From positions 1 to 55,020 of the forward strand of contig JAHFDY010000002.1 in assembly GCA_023248735.1 (NCBI GenBank): a DNA stretch of 55,020 nt, in the 5' to 3' direction. The DNA comes from Myxococcales bacterium. Its GTDB lineage: Bacteria > Myxococcota_A > Polyangia > Polyangiales > Polyangiaceae. This document shows, piece after piece, positions 1 to 9,296 of this stretch; the first letter of the stretch is position 1; the number at the start of each line of letters is the position of its first letter. The translations under genes were made by a program, and so were the position numbers. The notes under the pieces are model-generated. The model searched no databases. It had not been told where the DNA came from and worked only from the letters and a program-made list of their open reading frames with translations.

Positions 1-230
1 CACGGAGTAAACTCACTTGACGATGCCACGGCAACATAAGCGTTTTCAGGGGCAGCGCCGAGCGCGGCGTCGCTCGAAGCGTCGGTGACAGCGTCGCTGG
101 CCGCGTCGCCGACGATCGAGGCGTCCAAAACCGGAGCGGCGTCACCCGCATCCGCAAGACCATTGATGGTCTCGGACGAGCATGCGCAAAGCACGGCTAA
201 GAGGGCGAATGTGACTCTGGCACGTGTCAT
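1..230 (-). CDS. Lipoprotein with Asp/Ala/Ser-rich linker, truncated by the left window edge
   Basis: Reverse complement from 230 reads MTRARVTFALLAVLCACSSETINGLADAGDAAPVLDASIVGDAASDAVTDASSDAALGAAPENAYVAVASSSEFTP and stays open to the edge; lipobox-like LCAC. Absent from the ORF track because it is partial. Confidence 0.75.
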   Translation of the reverse strand, partial: MTRARVTFALLAVLCACSSETINGLADAGDAAPVLDASIVGDAASDAVTDASSDAALGAAPENAYVAVASSSEFTP

Positions 231-317
231 GCCCCAGTCATATCGCAGTCAGTGGCGTCGCAGCGCATCCGATAGAGGTTGGTTGCAAACGACGCCGTTC
301 CGGATTCATCTGTGCAG

Positions 318-1559
318 ATGCGTTTCCTCGCGAGAGCCATCCCGATCGCCCTCATCGTTGCGTGTAGCAACGAAATCGCGGCTATGCGCGGCGCCGACGC
401 CACGACGCCCTTTGGCGTCGACGCGAGTCCCGATGCGAGCGACGCTAACGCCGCGGGCGACGTTTCAGATGCCCGTCAAACATGCCATAACGTTCCGGTC
501 GATGCAGACGCGCGTCGCGCCGTTGTCGTCTCCCATCCGTTCGGTGCAGACGGCGGCTCGTCGGGCCGTCACGAGCTGCTCGTCCTCGAACCTTCTGGCA
601 CCCTGACTCGACCGGGTACAATTTTTGACCTTGGCGAAAAATCGTCAACAGAAGTTACATTTACACCCGACGGTGCGCTCGGATTCGTTGCGCTTGACGA
701 CGGCGCAATCGGTGCGTTCTCAATCGCGCCTGACTTTACGGTCAAGGTTGTCAATGCTCACTTTTCGGGAACCTTTCACGCGAGCCGTCTTGCGGTGTCA
801 CCCCACGGCCATAGCCTTGTTGTGGTTGACTCGAACACGACAGAAAATGGAGGCGGGCTCTATCGGCTCGCAATCGATTGCGACGGCACTCTTCATGAGC
901 AGGCCAAGATCGCTTCGATGAGCAGCGCGTTTTCTGTGGGCCTGTTTTCGACTGCACCATGGCTGCTTTTTTTGCCCGGTCGCTCCGTCGCTGATGCCGG
1001 TCCGAATGACGATCTCTTTCTCTTCGAAATTTCGGAAACCTCCGCCATTCGTCGCGGGAGCGGAATCGCGTTCTCAGACGCGGACGAAATCGTGAGCGCG
1101 ATCGCGAGCACCGAAGACGGCGCTTATGTTCTCGCCGCGGATGACAGCATCGTTGCCGGAAGTCGCGTCGCGGTGTTCGATACAAAAACATTCAGGGCGG
1201 TGAAACAACTCACCGCGGAGTACCCCTCGGCAATCGTAACGTCTCCCTACAACAACGCCGCGCTCGTCGTCAGCTCGGACACGGTGTCTAAATTGCGCAT
1301 CGTTCGTTACGATTCATCGAAGAGCGGAGGGGATTTCAATCTCGCTGGCGAGATCGCCTACACGCTCGGAAAGCCATCGCTTCCGCAGCGCGCCGTCGGT
1401 CTAAGGCGCGGAACACGTCGCGGCCGCGTGCTCGTCACAGAGGTGGCTGCTATCCGACAGGTGCAGTTTGGAGCCGATGGAACGCTTGGCGATGTGTCGA
1501 TTCTGAAGTTTGAATCGGGCGCGCAGAATATCGTCGGCAGTTTGGGCATGGTGCAGTAG
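318..1559 (+). CDS. Secreted lipoprotein, possible beta-propeller
   Basis: Internal ATG at 318 gives MRFLARAIPIALIVACSNE (signal plus lipobox) followed by a DASPDASDANAAGDVSDA linker and repeated propeller-like segments (VVVSHP, LVVVDSNT, YVLAADDS). Confidence 0.7.
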   Translation: MRFLARAIPIALIVACSNEIAAMRGADATTPFGVDASPDASDANAAGDVSDARQTCHNVPVDADARRAVVVSHPFGADGGSSGRHELLVLEPSGTLTRPGTIFDLGEKSSTEVTFTPDGALGFVALDDGAIGAFSIAPDFTVKVVNAHFSGTFHASRLAVSPHGHSLVVVDSNTTENGGGLYRLAIDCDGTLHEQAKIASMSSAFSVGLFSTAPWLLFLPGRSVADAGPNDDLFLFEISETSAIRRGSGIAFSDADEIVSAIASTEDGAYVLAADDSIVAGSRVAVFDTKTFRAVKQLTAEYPSAIVTSPYNNAALVVSSDTVSKLRIVRYDSSKSGGDFNLAGEIAYTLGKPSLPQRAVGLRRGTRRGRVLVTEVAAIRQVQFGADGTLGDVSILKFESGAQNIVGSLGMVQ

Positions 1560-1576
1560 CGCGTTGTCCCGCGAGG

Positions 1577-2095
1577 CTACTCAAGCTGCTTCCGATTCAG
1601 AATCTTCCCATCCCGGCTCATCCCCGCCGCGCGCCATCGTGCATCTTCGTCAGGAAGTATGGGCGCGAGCGGTTGCGTGATGTCACGAACTTCCATGCGG
1701 ACAAGGCCGAACGGTGCGGCTTCAATCGTGACGCGCAGTTCCCGGCTCTCCTTCGCGCGCACGTGATCGAACGTGGCCTTGCGCTCGCCTTTGCTCAACG
1801 TGCCAGCCGTCACGTGTGTTTGAACATAGGTAAGTAACTTGTCGAATGGCAACGACGCTTCAATGAGCACTTGGTCGACGAAGCGGTGCTTGATGCGCGC
1901 CCCGCGCGGAAGGATCAAGCCAAGAGCACTGTCGCTCCCTTCAAGTAACTCGTCTGGTGCCAAATGTGCCGCCGGCTTCTGTTGTGACGCTGCGGGCGAA
2001 GGAGCCGCTTGCACAGGTGCTTTCTTGCAGCCTGCCGCAAATGCGAGCGCCACGATGACGAAAGGTCGCGCGTTCAATCGACGACCGCCGCCCAT
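1577..2095 (-). CDS. Hypothetical lipoprotein, last gene of the minor-pilin operon
   Basis: From ATG at 2095: MGGGRRLNARPFVIVALAFAAGCKKAPVQ, lipobox AAGC; overlaps the pilY1 stop by about 22 nt. Confidence 0.7.
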   Translation of the reverse strand: MGGGRRLNARPFVIVALAFAAGCKKAPVQAAPSPAASQQKPAAHLAPDELLEGSDSALGLILPRGARIKHRFVDQVLIEASLPFDKLLTYVQTHVTAGTLSKGERKATFDHVRAKESRELRVTIEAAPFGLVRMEVRDITQPLAPILPDEDARWRAAGMSRDGKILNRKQLE

Positions 2096-5000
2096 GAGTC
2101 GACAAGCGTTGCCGTGTTCGGTGACGCAAGCTTCTGGGTATACGTCTGACTCGCGGCGCCGTTGCTGGACGTATTCTTGCCGCCCACTTGCGAGAAGAGC
2201 GCGTATTGGCCCGAGCTGATGTTCGACGCCTGCGTATGCTGCGCACCGGCAACGTACATATCTGAAGACGTTTGCGAAATGTCCGCGCACGAAGGGGTGA
2301 CGCTCACCGACACGCCGGGGATCACCTTGCCTGCGAGCGTCGCATCGTAGTCGCTCGGTTGAATGTAAACGGGCGGAGGATTCTGAGGGGGGTTCGGATC
2401 GGGCGGCTGCATTTTTCGAATGCCTCCCTTCGACAGATCATTCAAGTCGTCAGGAGTTGCAAAATCGCGTCCCCAAAGTCGTGCGCTTCCGCCAGAGCAG
2501 ACGTTGCCCGTGGACGGGTTTACCGCCTTGAAGGTCGCAAAATAGAAAGTGCCATCGAAGACGGCCATCGGACCCGTGACGCGTTCCCCATCGGTCAACT
2601 TTAAGTACCAATTCACAGATGCCCGCAATTTTGGTGGACTGCCCTGCGCCTTTTCCGAGAGCGAGTAGATGTAGAAGTCGTCGGTGTAGCCGAAGACTTC
2701 TTGATCGCCGGTCGCCACGTCGATGACAACGTTGCTTCCCCGATCGAGCGAGATAACAGGCGGGACCTGGATGGGTTTGCCATTCTTGAAAGCGTTAGCC
2801 GACGTATCGACCGTGTCGTTGACGGTGTCGAAAAACAGTTCGCCCGTCCACTTGGTCGGATCGGACGAACTCACATCGAACTTCCAAATCGTTCCATCGG
2901 CGTCACCGGCAAAGAACTTCTGCGCGATCGCGCCCGCGCCGGCAGGGTAGGCAGCGATCGCGCCTGACATCGGCGAGTCGAGCGCCGTATCGATCACACG
3001 ACCAGCGCTGGTGAGCGAAGGCGGCGCGTCGGCCGCGCGCATGAAGACGCGCAACACTTCACCGGTGTCAACGCGAACGATGACCATTGCGCGACCTTCA
3101 ACGGGATCGCTTGCTGTCGCCGTCGGACCCCAGCATCTCACCTTCGGGCGGTACTTGAACCCACTCGGAGGCGCTGCGTCGCTCGTCTTCGCAGCACGCG
3201 CGCATTCGGCGCCCGATGAGGGTTGCGCGCTCACCCCACCGGGCAGAATTGCGACGCCAATTTCGCGCGCGCCGAGTCCGTCTGGATCAACGTAAATCGT
3301 CGTGACGGCGGGGGTGCCAGACGCTTGCCCGAAGAAGGTTGGTTCGCCCGGTGCTGTTGTCGTGAGCTGCCAGCGGAACTGCGGTCCGGTGCCTGCTCCC
3401 ACGATCGGATCCGTCACGTCCATCGCGTAGTAGCCGCGTCCCTGCGAGCCGAATCCAGCGACAAGCATGGTGTGCCAATTCGTTGCGTTGCCGAGCGTCG
3501 CTGACGTTCGCTCCCACACCACATCTTGCACCACAGGGGATCCATCGAGCAGGAGCTGATGGCCAGCAGGGTATGTCGACAAGATGCTCGGCATCACCGA
3601 AGGAGGCAAGAACGCCCAAAGCTCATTGTTCTTCTTGGTGCTTACGGACGTATCGAACGCGTGAAGGAGTCCGTCGTTCGTCGCCGCAAAGAGCACCATC
3701 TTGCGCGTCTGCTTGAGCGCACGGAATGCCTGATACGACTCGTCGCGGATCATCGCGCTCGGCGCGCCCACAATCGCTGGCGATGCGTGAAAGACGTCCG
3801 CAAATGCGGTGTCATAACGACTCACGAACGCGGCGAAACCAGATGGCATCGGGTTGGTTGATGCCTGACCGAACGCGAAGTTGAGTGCGAGCGCCTTGCA
3901 ATCGGTGGTGCTGAGCCACGCGCTGTTGGTCAGGTTTGCGCACGAGTTCGTCAAAATCTTCAGTGCCGCGGGCGTGAGCGCGTTGATGACGGTTGATGCG
4001 CTGCCAGCATATTGTGTGCCAGAGAGTCGCTGCAGCTTGTCAGGTGGCGTCAGCGCTAAAAAGGGACGAATGGAGACCCCGGGATCGACACCCGTTTGCG
4101 GCGAAGGCAAGTCGTCTGGGAGGACCGCGATGAAGTTGCGCGGATCCCCCACGTGCGAGTTAAGATTTTTCGCGAAATCGTCACCTTTGTTCTCGTCGAT
4201 GACTGCTGGTGGCACCGAGAAGTTCCCGCCGGCGAGTTCGCACACAAGACGTTGCCGCTGCACAGTTCCCGTCCATGCCCCGCCGGGCGTTTGTTGAAAA
4301 CTCGACAAGTACATTGACGTTGCAGTGGTTGGGTTTGACGGATCCGACGAAGGATTCGAAACCTGCGGAGCGTACGTGGGCACGGTGCGCGTTGTCGTTG
4401 ATCGCCCGATCGTCGCGATGATCTCACCAAGCGCAGACTGGAGATCGCCTGCTGTGTCGGCGAAGAATGCCTTGTCGGTCCCGCCCGCGATGGCGATTTG
4501 CTGAAGCTTGCAGCACGCCGCGTATTTTGAATCGCCGCTCGAGCACGCCGTCACGCCGGCTGCCGTAAGTGCCCCATTTGAAACGAGGCTCGAGCAGTAC
4601 ACGGTCTGCGCTTGATCCTCGACGCTCGACACCGCAAACCCGATCACGAACGTCTTGACCGCGCGCCCACCACTGCCAGCCGAAAGGGCAGCGGCGGTAG
4701 TCTCCGGTTTCTCGTAAGGACATTTGCCGGGCGTCGTTCCTGCCGCCTCGCACGAGGGTCGCAAGTCGAGGTTCGGTGCGCCGTCGGTGAGCAGGATAAT
4801 GTACTGGTCACGGCAGCCGCCTTTTACATAGTCATCAGCAATTTGCGGGCCCTTGGCATCCGTCCAAAAGTAGTAACGCGCGTCTTCGAGCATGGCGGCG
4901 ATGGGCGTCGCGCCATAAGGACGGGACGCGAGAATCACGCGTTGAATCGCGGCGGACTGATCGCGCAGCTGCTGCACATCGACAGACGGGGCCGCGAAGC

Positions 5001-5877
5001 GAATCATGCGCCCTTCCCATGGCGGCGCAGCGGGGTTGCGCGCTCCGACTTCGAACGGAAGGAGCGGTGAAGGAGGCGAACAGTTCGCGGGCCATCCGTT
5101 GTAGCCCGATGCAGCGCCTTGATCCCAGGCTGGAAAGTAACTCCATTGCCCGGGAAACGGGTTGCTTGAAACGGTAGGCGGGCTTCCGGTGATGCCAACA
5201 CCCGAGCCTTCATCGCTGTCGAAGGTCATCAGCCCGAAGCGCATGATGTCCTGACCCGAATCGAGCGCGCCATCGGGCAATTGGCTGAAGTTGCACGAGT
5301 TTGCTGTGCCGTAGATGCGGTTCTCAATCGCGTTCGCCGGGAACAACTCATCGAGAGTGCCCACAGGTTGGTTGGGAACGGCTCCCGAATAGCTCCCTGG
5401 GTTGACGACACAGGCCGTCGCAAGAGACGTGCCCGTCATCGGCCGGTGATAGGGCAAGTGATACTCGTTGTCGTAGGGCAGGTTTGAACCGAGCGAATAC
5501 GTGCTCAGAAATTCGCTCACCGGCCTGCCGTTGGTGGGCGTCGTACTCGCCTGGCGGCTCATCGCAAGACAGCGATAACCATCCGAAAATTTCCCCGTAA
5601 GCGCTTCGAGCGCAACGCCCCAACGGTTCGGTGTCGTGGATGCGGCGGGGTTACACAGTGTCGTGGCGTCGACTTCCGGATCGCGACCGTCAATCAACTT
5701 TTCCATTGATCCCGACGTGTCCAGGATCAGCATGACGTTGGGTAAGGGCGGTACCACGTCGAGCTGCTGCGCGAACGCGGCCTTCTCGGCCAAGCCGAGG
5801 CCGACAAACGCGCCCATCAATGTAACTGTGCGAGCATATTTTTGCAGGTCTTCGCTACGAAGGCGTTTCATGGGCAT
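2074..5877 (-). CDS. pilY1: PilY1-like type IV pilus protein (VWA-like N-terminus plus PilC/PilY1 beta-propeller)
   Basis: VMLILDTSGSM MIDAS-like motif; ATNDGLLHAFDTSV, ELWAFLPPSVMPSILSTYP and FAGDADGTIWKFDVSS typical of the PilY1 C-terminal propeller; located after pilW/pilX-like genes. Confidence 0.9.
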   Translation of the reverse strand: MPMKRLRSEDLQKYARTVTLMGAFVGLGLAEKAAFAQQLDVVPPLPNVMLILDTSGSMEKLIDGRDPEVDATTLCNPAASTTPNRWGVALEALTGKFSDGYRCLAMSRQASTTPTNGRPVSEFLSTYSLGSNLPYDNEYHLPYHRPMTGTSLATACVVNPGSYSGAVPNQPVGTLDELFPANAIENRIYGTANSCNFSQLPDGALDSGQDIMRFGLMTFDSDEGSGVGITGSPPTVSSNPFPGQWSYFPAWDQGAASGYNGWPANCSPPSPLLPFEVGARNPAAPPWEGRMIRFAAPSVDVQQLRDQSAAIQRVILASRPYGATPIAAMLEDARYYFWTDAKGPQIADDYVKGGCRDQYIILLTDGAPNLDLRPSCEAAGTTPGKCPYEKPETTAAALSAGSGGRAVKTFVIGFAVSSVEDQAQTVYCSSLVSNGALTAAGVTACSSGDSKYAACCKLQQIAIAGGTDKAFFADTAGDLQSALGEIIATIGRSTTTRTVPTYAPQVSNPSSDPSNPTTATSMYLSSFQQTPGGAWTGTVQRQRLVCELAGGNFSVPPAVIDENKGDDFAKNLNSHVGDPRNFIAVLPDDLPSPQTGVDPGVSIRPFLALTPPDKLQRLSGTQYAGSASTVINALTPAALKILTNSCANLTNSAWLSTTDCKALALNFAFGQASTNPMPSGFAAFVSRYDTAFADVFHASPAIVGAPSAMIRDESYQAFRALKQTRKMVLFAATNDGLLHAFDTSVSTKKNNELWAFLPPSVMPSILSTYPAGHQLLLDGSPVVQDVVWERTSATLGNATNWHTMLVAGFGSQGRGYYAMDVTDPIVGAGTGPQFRWQLTTTAPGEPTFFGQASGTPAVTTIYVDPDGLGAREIGVAILPGGVSAQPSSGAECARAAKTSDAAPPSGFKYRPKVRCWGPTATASDPVEGRAMVIVRVDTGEVLRVFMRAADAPPSLTSAGRVIDTALDSPMSGAIAAYPAGAGAIAQKFFAGDADGTIWKFDVSSSDPTKWTGELFFDTVNDTVDTSANAFKNGKPIQVPPVISLDRGSNVVIDVATGDQEVFGYTDDFYIYSLSEKAQGSPPKLRASVNWYLKLTDGERVTGPMAVFDGTFYFATFKAVNPSTGNVCSGGSARLWGRDFATPDDLNDLSKGGIRKMQPPDPNPPQNPPPVYIQPSDYDATLAGKVIPGVSVSVTPSCADISQTSSDMYVAGAQHTQASNISSGQYALFSQVGGKNTSSNGAASQTYTQKLASPNTATLVDSWAAVVD

Positions 5878-6524
5878 CGAACGGGCCCTCCGGTGATGCG
5901 ACCGCGTCCCATTTCGATGCCGAAGCCTCGATAGAGCGCGGTGGCCGAACTTGGGTTCGAGTGTTCTGTCAGGCCAGTCACCGTCACGGTGAATTGCATG
6001 AAGCAGAGGCCAAGGTTCAAGTCATATCCCGAGGGAGGTGCAACTTGCACGGGGTCGGTCAACTCAACGAAGAAGTCACCCTTACGCTGAATGGGGCCCA
6101 GGCTGCCAGGTGTCGTCGGGTTTGTGTAGGCGTCGAGAAAGGGTACCGACCATCGTTGTCCGATCTCAAGCGAACCCATCCGGCGGCATGCGAGCGATTG
6201 TAAACTTGCTGTACTAGGCACGCCGGCGAGCGAGAGACAGTTCCTGTCTCGCGTGTTTGGGTCGCTCATGAGGCCGAGGTAAAGCTGGGCGCGCGGACCA
6301 CTGACCTCGTTCGCGGTACCGAGCACGCCGTACTCCGTCATGAAGTGCGTTTGCGCGTTTCGTAGGTAGTTGCCGCTCGAAGCGAGTTCCTCACTTGATG
6401 CCTTGAGACCATAGAGGCCGAGCCCTGCGAGGAGCGCGAGCGTCATCGCAACGATGAAAATGACCGCACCGCGGTCACGTACTTGTCGCGCTTGCTGGGA
6501 CGTGTTGCGCATTAGTAGAACCAC
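5868..6524 (-). CDS. PilX-like minor pilin
   Basis: RDRGAVIFIVAMTLALLAGLGLYGLKASSEELASSGN resembles the PilX N-terminal domain; overlaps both neighbours in the operon. Confidence 0.75.
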   Translation of the reverse strand: MVLLMRNTSQQARQVRDRGAVIFIVAMTLALLAGLGLYGLKASSEELASSGNYLRNAQTHFMTEYGVLGTANEVSGPRAQLYLGLMSDPNTRDRNCLSLAGVPSTASLQSLACRRMGSLEIGQRWSVPFLDAYTNPTTPGSLGPIQRKGDFFVELTDPVQVAPPSGYDLNLGLCFMQFTVTVTGLTEHSNPSSATALYRGFGIEMGRGRITGGPVRCP

Positions 6525-7867
6525 CGGCTTTGATTCGACAAGGCGATCTCGTTGGTGAGTGTGCGGACCCGCGCGTAGCTCAGCGATCGATCACTGCACT
6601 GTGCGGCTGCGCTCGCCGTGCAATACCGATACATGAAGCGTTGGCCCGCAGGTCCCGCGGGCGTAACGGGAATCGCAACGTCGCGATCGGCCACCTGCGC
6701 GCGCGTCGCAAGACGCACTCGAACCGATCGAACGCGCTGCGGTCCAGAAGGAGGCGCAGTCGCTGGAGGCGGCGCAGATACGTCGTACGCGTACGTTCCG
6801 TTCAATGGATCATCAAAGGCAAACAGCTTATGCGATGTATTCGACGCATCCACGGGTCCGTCTTCGACCGTGAACCCAAACTTAAGATCAACCACGTACT
6901 CGCTCACGACTTGGGTCGTCGACACATCGGTTCGCCCGACGGCGTCGACCAGTTCTCTCTGGAGATAGAACTTGGAAGCGTCGGCCTTCGGTGTCATGGC
7001 TGCGACGGCAAAATCCGGAGGTGCATTGGTGATCGACCAGCGAACGATTTGTACCGGATTGATCAGCATGCCCGCGCCGTATCCCGACGCTCCACCCGTC
7101 GTTTTCGTTTGCTCGGCCGTGAGAATGCCTACACCCATCGAATTCGTCGCAATCTTGATGAACGGAACGCCGCCATTGATTCCGACCGCATCAGCCTGCG
7201 GGCAAGTGGGTGCGTATTGGTAGCGACCGCTGCTGTCTTGGATGCGCACGATAAATTGTCGAGAACTCGTCACCGGTCCCGGTTTGAACGCATTGATGAG
7301 CGGCGTTTGGTCAATGCCGGCGGCGGTCGAAATAAGTCTCCACATAGCGGGTGAGTCAGTTTGCAGAAGGATCGTTTGACAGTTGCCCGTGGTTGGCTGG
7401 ATCTCGCGAATGGGAAATTGATCAGTCGTCGTGAAGTTTCCACCAAGCTCGATGGTGTCGGGGTTTAGGCCTGCAAATGTTGACTGCGGATCAGTGGCGG
7501 CCTTGGAACCACCGACGACAAGGTGGACGCTCGCGAGGCGACGAAGCCCGACGTACTGATTCGGAATCAGGTTGTTCATCAGCTCGCCGGGCGGCTTTGC
7601 GACAGAGGGATCAGTCTGGATGTTGCCCGTGCTCATGTAGCCTGCACGCATCAGGTCCAAACTCAATTGCTCCATGGACTGGCGAGATCCGCTTTGCGCC
7701 GTCAGCGTGCGCGTCTCTTCGTGAAACGTTTCGGAAGCCGCGCGTGAGATGCCGACCACGGCGCCCGCAATGATGACGCCAGCGGTGAGCGAAGCCATCA
7801 GCTCTGTGAGCGTGAAACCGCGTTGTGAGCGAAGCGCTACTTGGGGGAGTTTGACGATCCATCTCAT
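6512..7867 (-). CDS. PilW-like minor pilin
   Basis: Class III signal RSQRGFTLTELMASLTAGVIIAGAVVGISRA; operon position. Confidence 0.85.
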   Translation of the reverse strand: MRWIVKLPQVALRSQRGFTLTELMASLTAGVIIAGAVVGISRAASETFHEETRTLTAQSGSRQSMEQLSLDLMRAGYMSTGNIQTDPSVAKPPGELMNNLIPNQYVGLRRLASVHLVVGGSKAATDPQSTFAGLNPDTIELGGNFTTTDQFPIREIQPTTGNCQTILLQTDSPAMWRLISTAAGIDQTPLINAFKPGPVTSSRQFIVRIQDSSGRYQYAPTCPQADAVGINGGVPFIKIATNSMGVGILTAEQTKTTGGASGYGAGMLINPVQIVRWSITNAPPDFAVAAMTPKADASKFYLQRELVDAVGRTDVSTTQVVSEYVVDLKFGFTVEDGPVDASNTSHKLFAFDDPLNGTYAYDVSAPPPATAPPSGPQRVRSVRVRLATRAQVADRDVAIPVTPAGPAGQRFMYRYCTASAAAQCSDRSLSYARVRTLTNEIALSNQSRWFY

Positions 7868-8451
7868 GGAAGAATGTTCTCCCGCACGGCGTCGGCGACG
7901 TAAACGAAGTGAAAGTTCTGCGGCGACTGCGTCACCGTGTCGGGAGCGGTGTTGCAGAAATCGCCGGCTGACGAACGAAGCTCATCTCGCGGCCAGTAAA
8001 CACGCACCTCGGCGCGCATCAACCGGTTCAGCTCAAGCCAATTGAGCTTCACGTGGACGCAGAACTGAGCTTGGTTCAGCTGGGTGAGCAGGAGATCGCG
8101 ACCCACGATGTCGAACGCTGGACTCACGCCTTCAGGATTCACGACGGCTGCGTAGTCGTCAGGTCGTCGCCACTTGCCGTCGACATGATCGAGCCACTTT
8201 GCGTTTGCAAGGTTGTTGCCCGTCGGGTTTGTCGCGTTCGGGAGCGTCCACTTCGTGGCGTCGCGATGAAGCCGATCCATCCATTGGCGCGCAACGGTTG
8301 AGGCGACGTCAATCTTGCGGACGTCCGCATTGTTATTCACCGCGGCGCGCTGCATGCTGATGACGCCCGCCGCTCCGATCGAAAAGAGAGACATGGCCAT
8401 CAAGATTTCGACGGCCGTGTAACCCCTTTGGTTCTTGTTGTGGATCGTCAT
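7864..8451 (-). CDS. PilV-like minor pilin
   Basis: From ATG at 8451: MTIHNKNQRGYTAVEILMAMSLFSIGAAGVISMQRAAV, type IV prepilin leader. Confidence 0.8.
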   Translation of the reverse strand: MTIHNKNQRGYTAVEILMAMSLFSIGAAGVISMQRAAVNNNADVRKIDVASTVARQWMDRLHRDATKWTLPNATNPTGNNLANAKWLDHVDGKWRRPDDYAAVVNPEGVSPAFDIVGRDLLLTQLNQAQFCVHVKLNWLELNRLMRAEVRVYWPRDELRSSAGDFCNTAPDTVTQSPQNFHFVYVADAVRENILP

Positions 8452-8455
8452 TGGG

Positions 8456-9094
8456 TTAGAACAGTTGAATCGTTGTCGTGCCACCCGCGCTGAGTACAAC
8501 TTTCCGACGGATGCCCTCGAAGTTCGACGTTCCACTCGCGGTGCGTACGACGTCGACGGTAACCGGCGCGACGTTCTGTTGCGTGCCCGCAAAGTCGAGC
8601 GTCGTTGACAAGTAAGTACGACCCGAGGGCGCGAAGCAGATGTAGAGATGTGTGTACGCGGTTGGAGTCGTCGTGGCGAAGACCTGCAGCTTCGTCTGGA
8701 TGCCCGCGAACGCATCGGCCTGGCCGTTGAGCGTCGCCTCTGCCACTTTGCGTTTCAAGGTTGCGTTCGTCCAGTCGGTTGGATAGCGACACGCGGGTTG
8801 AGGTGTGTCCTCGCCAGCAACGCCGTTTCCGTTTGAACGCACTGATTCGTAGATCGTGAACGTGCCACGATCGTTCGTTCCGTCACTCGAGATCTCAACG
8901 AGCATCGCTGCGCCGCGGCCGACGGCCGTTGTGCGTGCGCGACGCAGGAGCTCGGACACCATCAGCGTGTCTTGGTAGGCGAGCCGATCGTCATTCGCTT
9001 TCACCATCGAAGGCACGGCAAGCGCTGCAAGAACGCCAATGAGAACAATGGTGATCATCAGTTCGATAAGCGTGTACGCCCGTGTCGCGCGCAT
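8456..9094 (-). CDS. FimT/GspH-like pseudopilin
   Basis: From ATG at 9094: MRATRAYTLIELMITIVLIGVLAALAVPSMVKANDDRLAYQDTLMVSELLRRARTTAVGRG. Confidence 0.85.
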   Translation of the reverse strand: MRATRAYTLIELMITIVLIGVLAALAVPSMVKANDDRLAYQDTLMVSELLRRARTTAVGRGAAMLVEISSDGTNDRGTFTIYESVRSNGNGVAGEDTPQPACRYPTDWTNATLKRKVAEATLNGQADAFAGIQTKLQVFATTTPTAYTHLYICFAPSGRTYLSTTLDFAGTQQNVAPVTVDVVRTASGTSNFEGIRRKVVLSAGGTTTIQLF

Positions 9095-9296
9095 GAGCGG
9101 TTTCAACAGCAAGGGTTGTGCCGCGGACAGAGGGAGGGCCGCAAGGTTTTCGCACGGCAAACCGCGCGATAAGCGCATCCTCCAGGCACCGGGGTGGCGT
9201 GAAACATTGCGTACCCTGCAAAACATGCATAGCCAACGGCGCCGCAACTTCGGCCGCCACTTGCGCTGTGGTAGAGGTGCAGTCGAGGTGTTTTCG

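Noticed and set aside
751-1191. 146-aa minus-strand ORF inside the lipoprotein gene, and many similar Arg-rich ORFs across the window
   Set aside because: Arg/Ser/Pro-rich shadow ORFs typical of antisense frames in high-GC DNA; the opposite frame has clear protein features.
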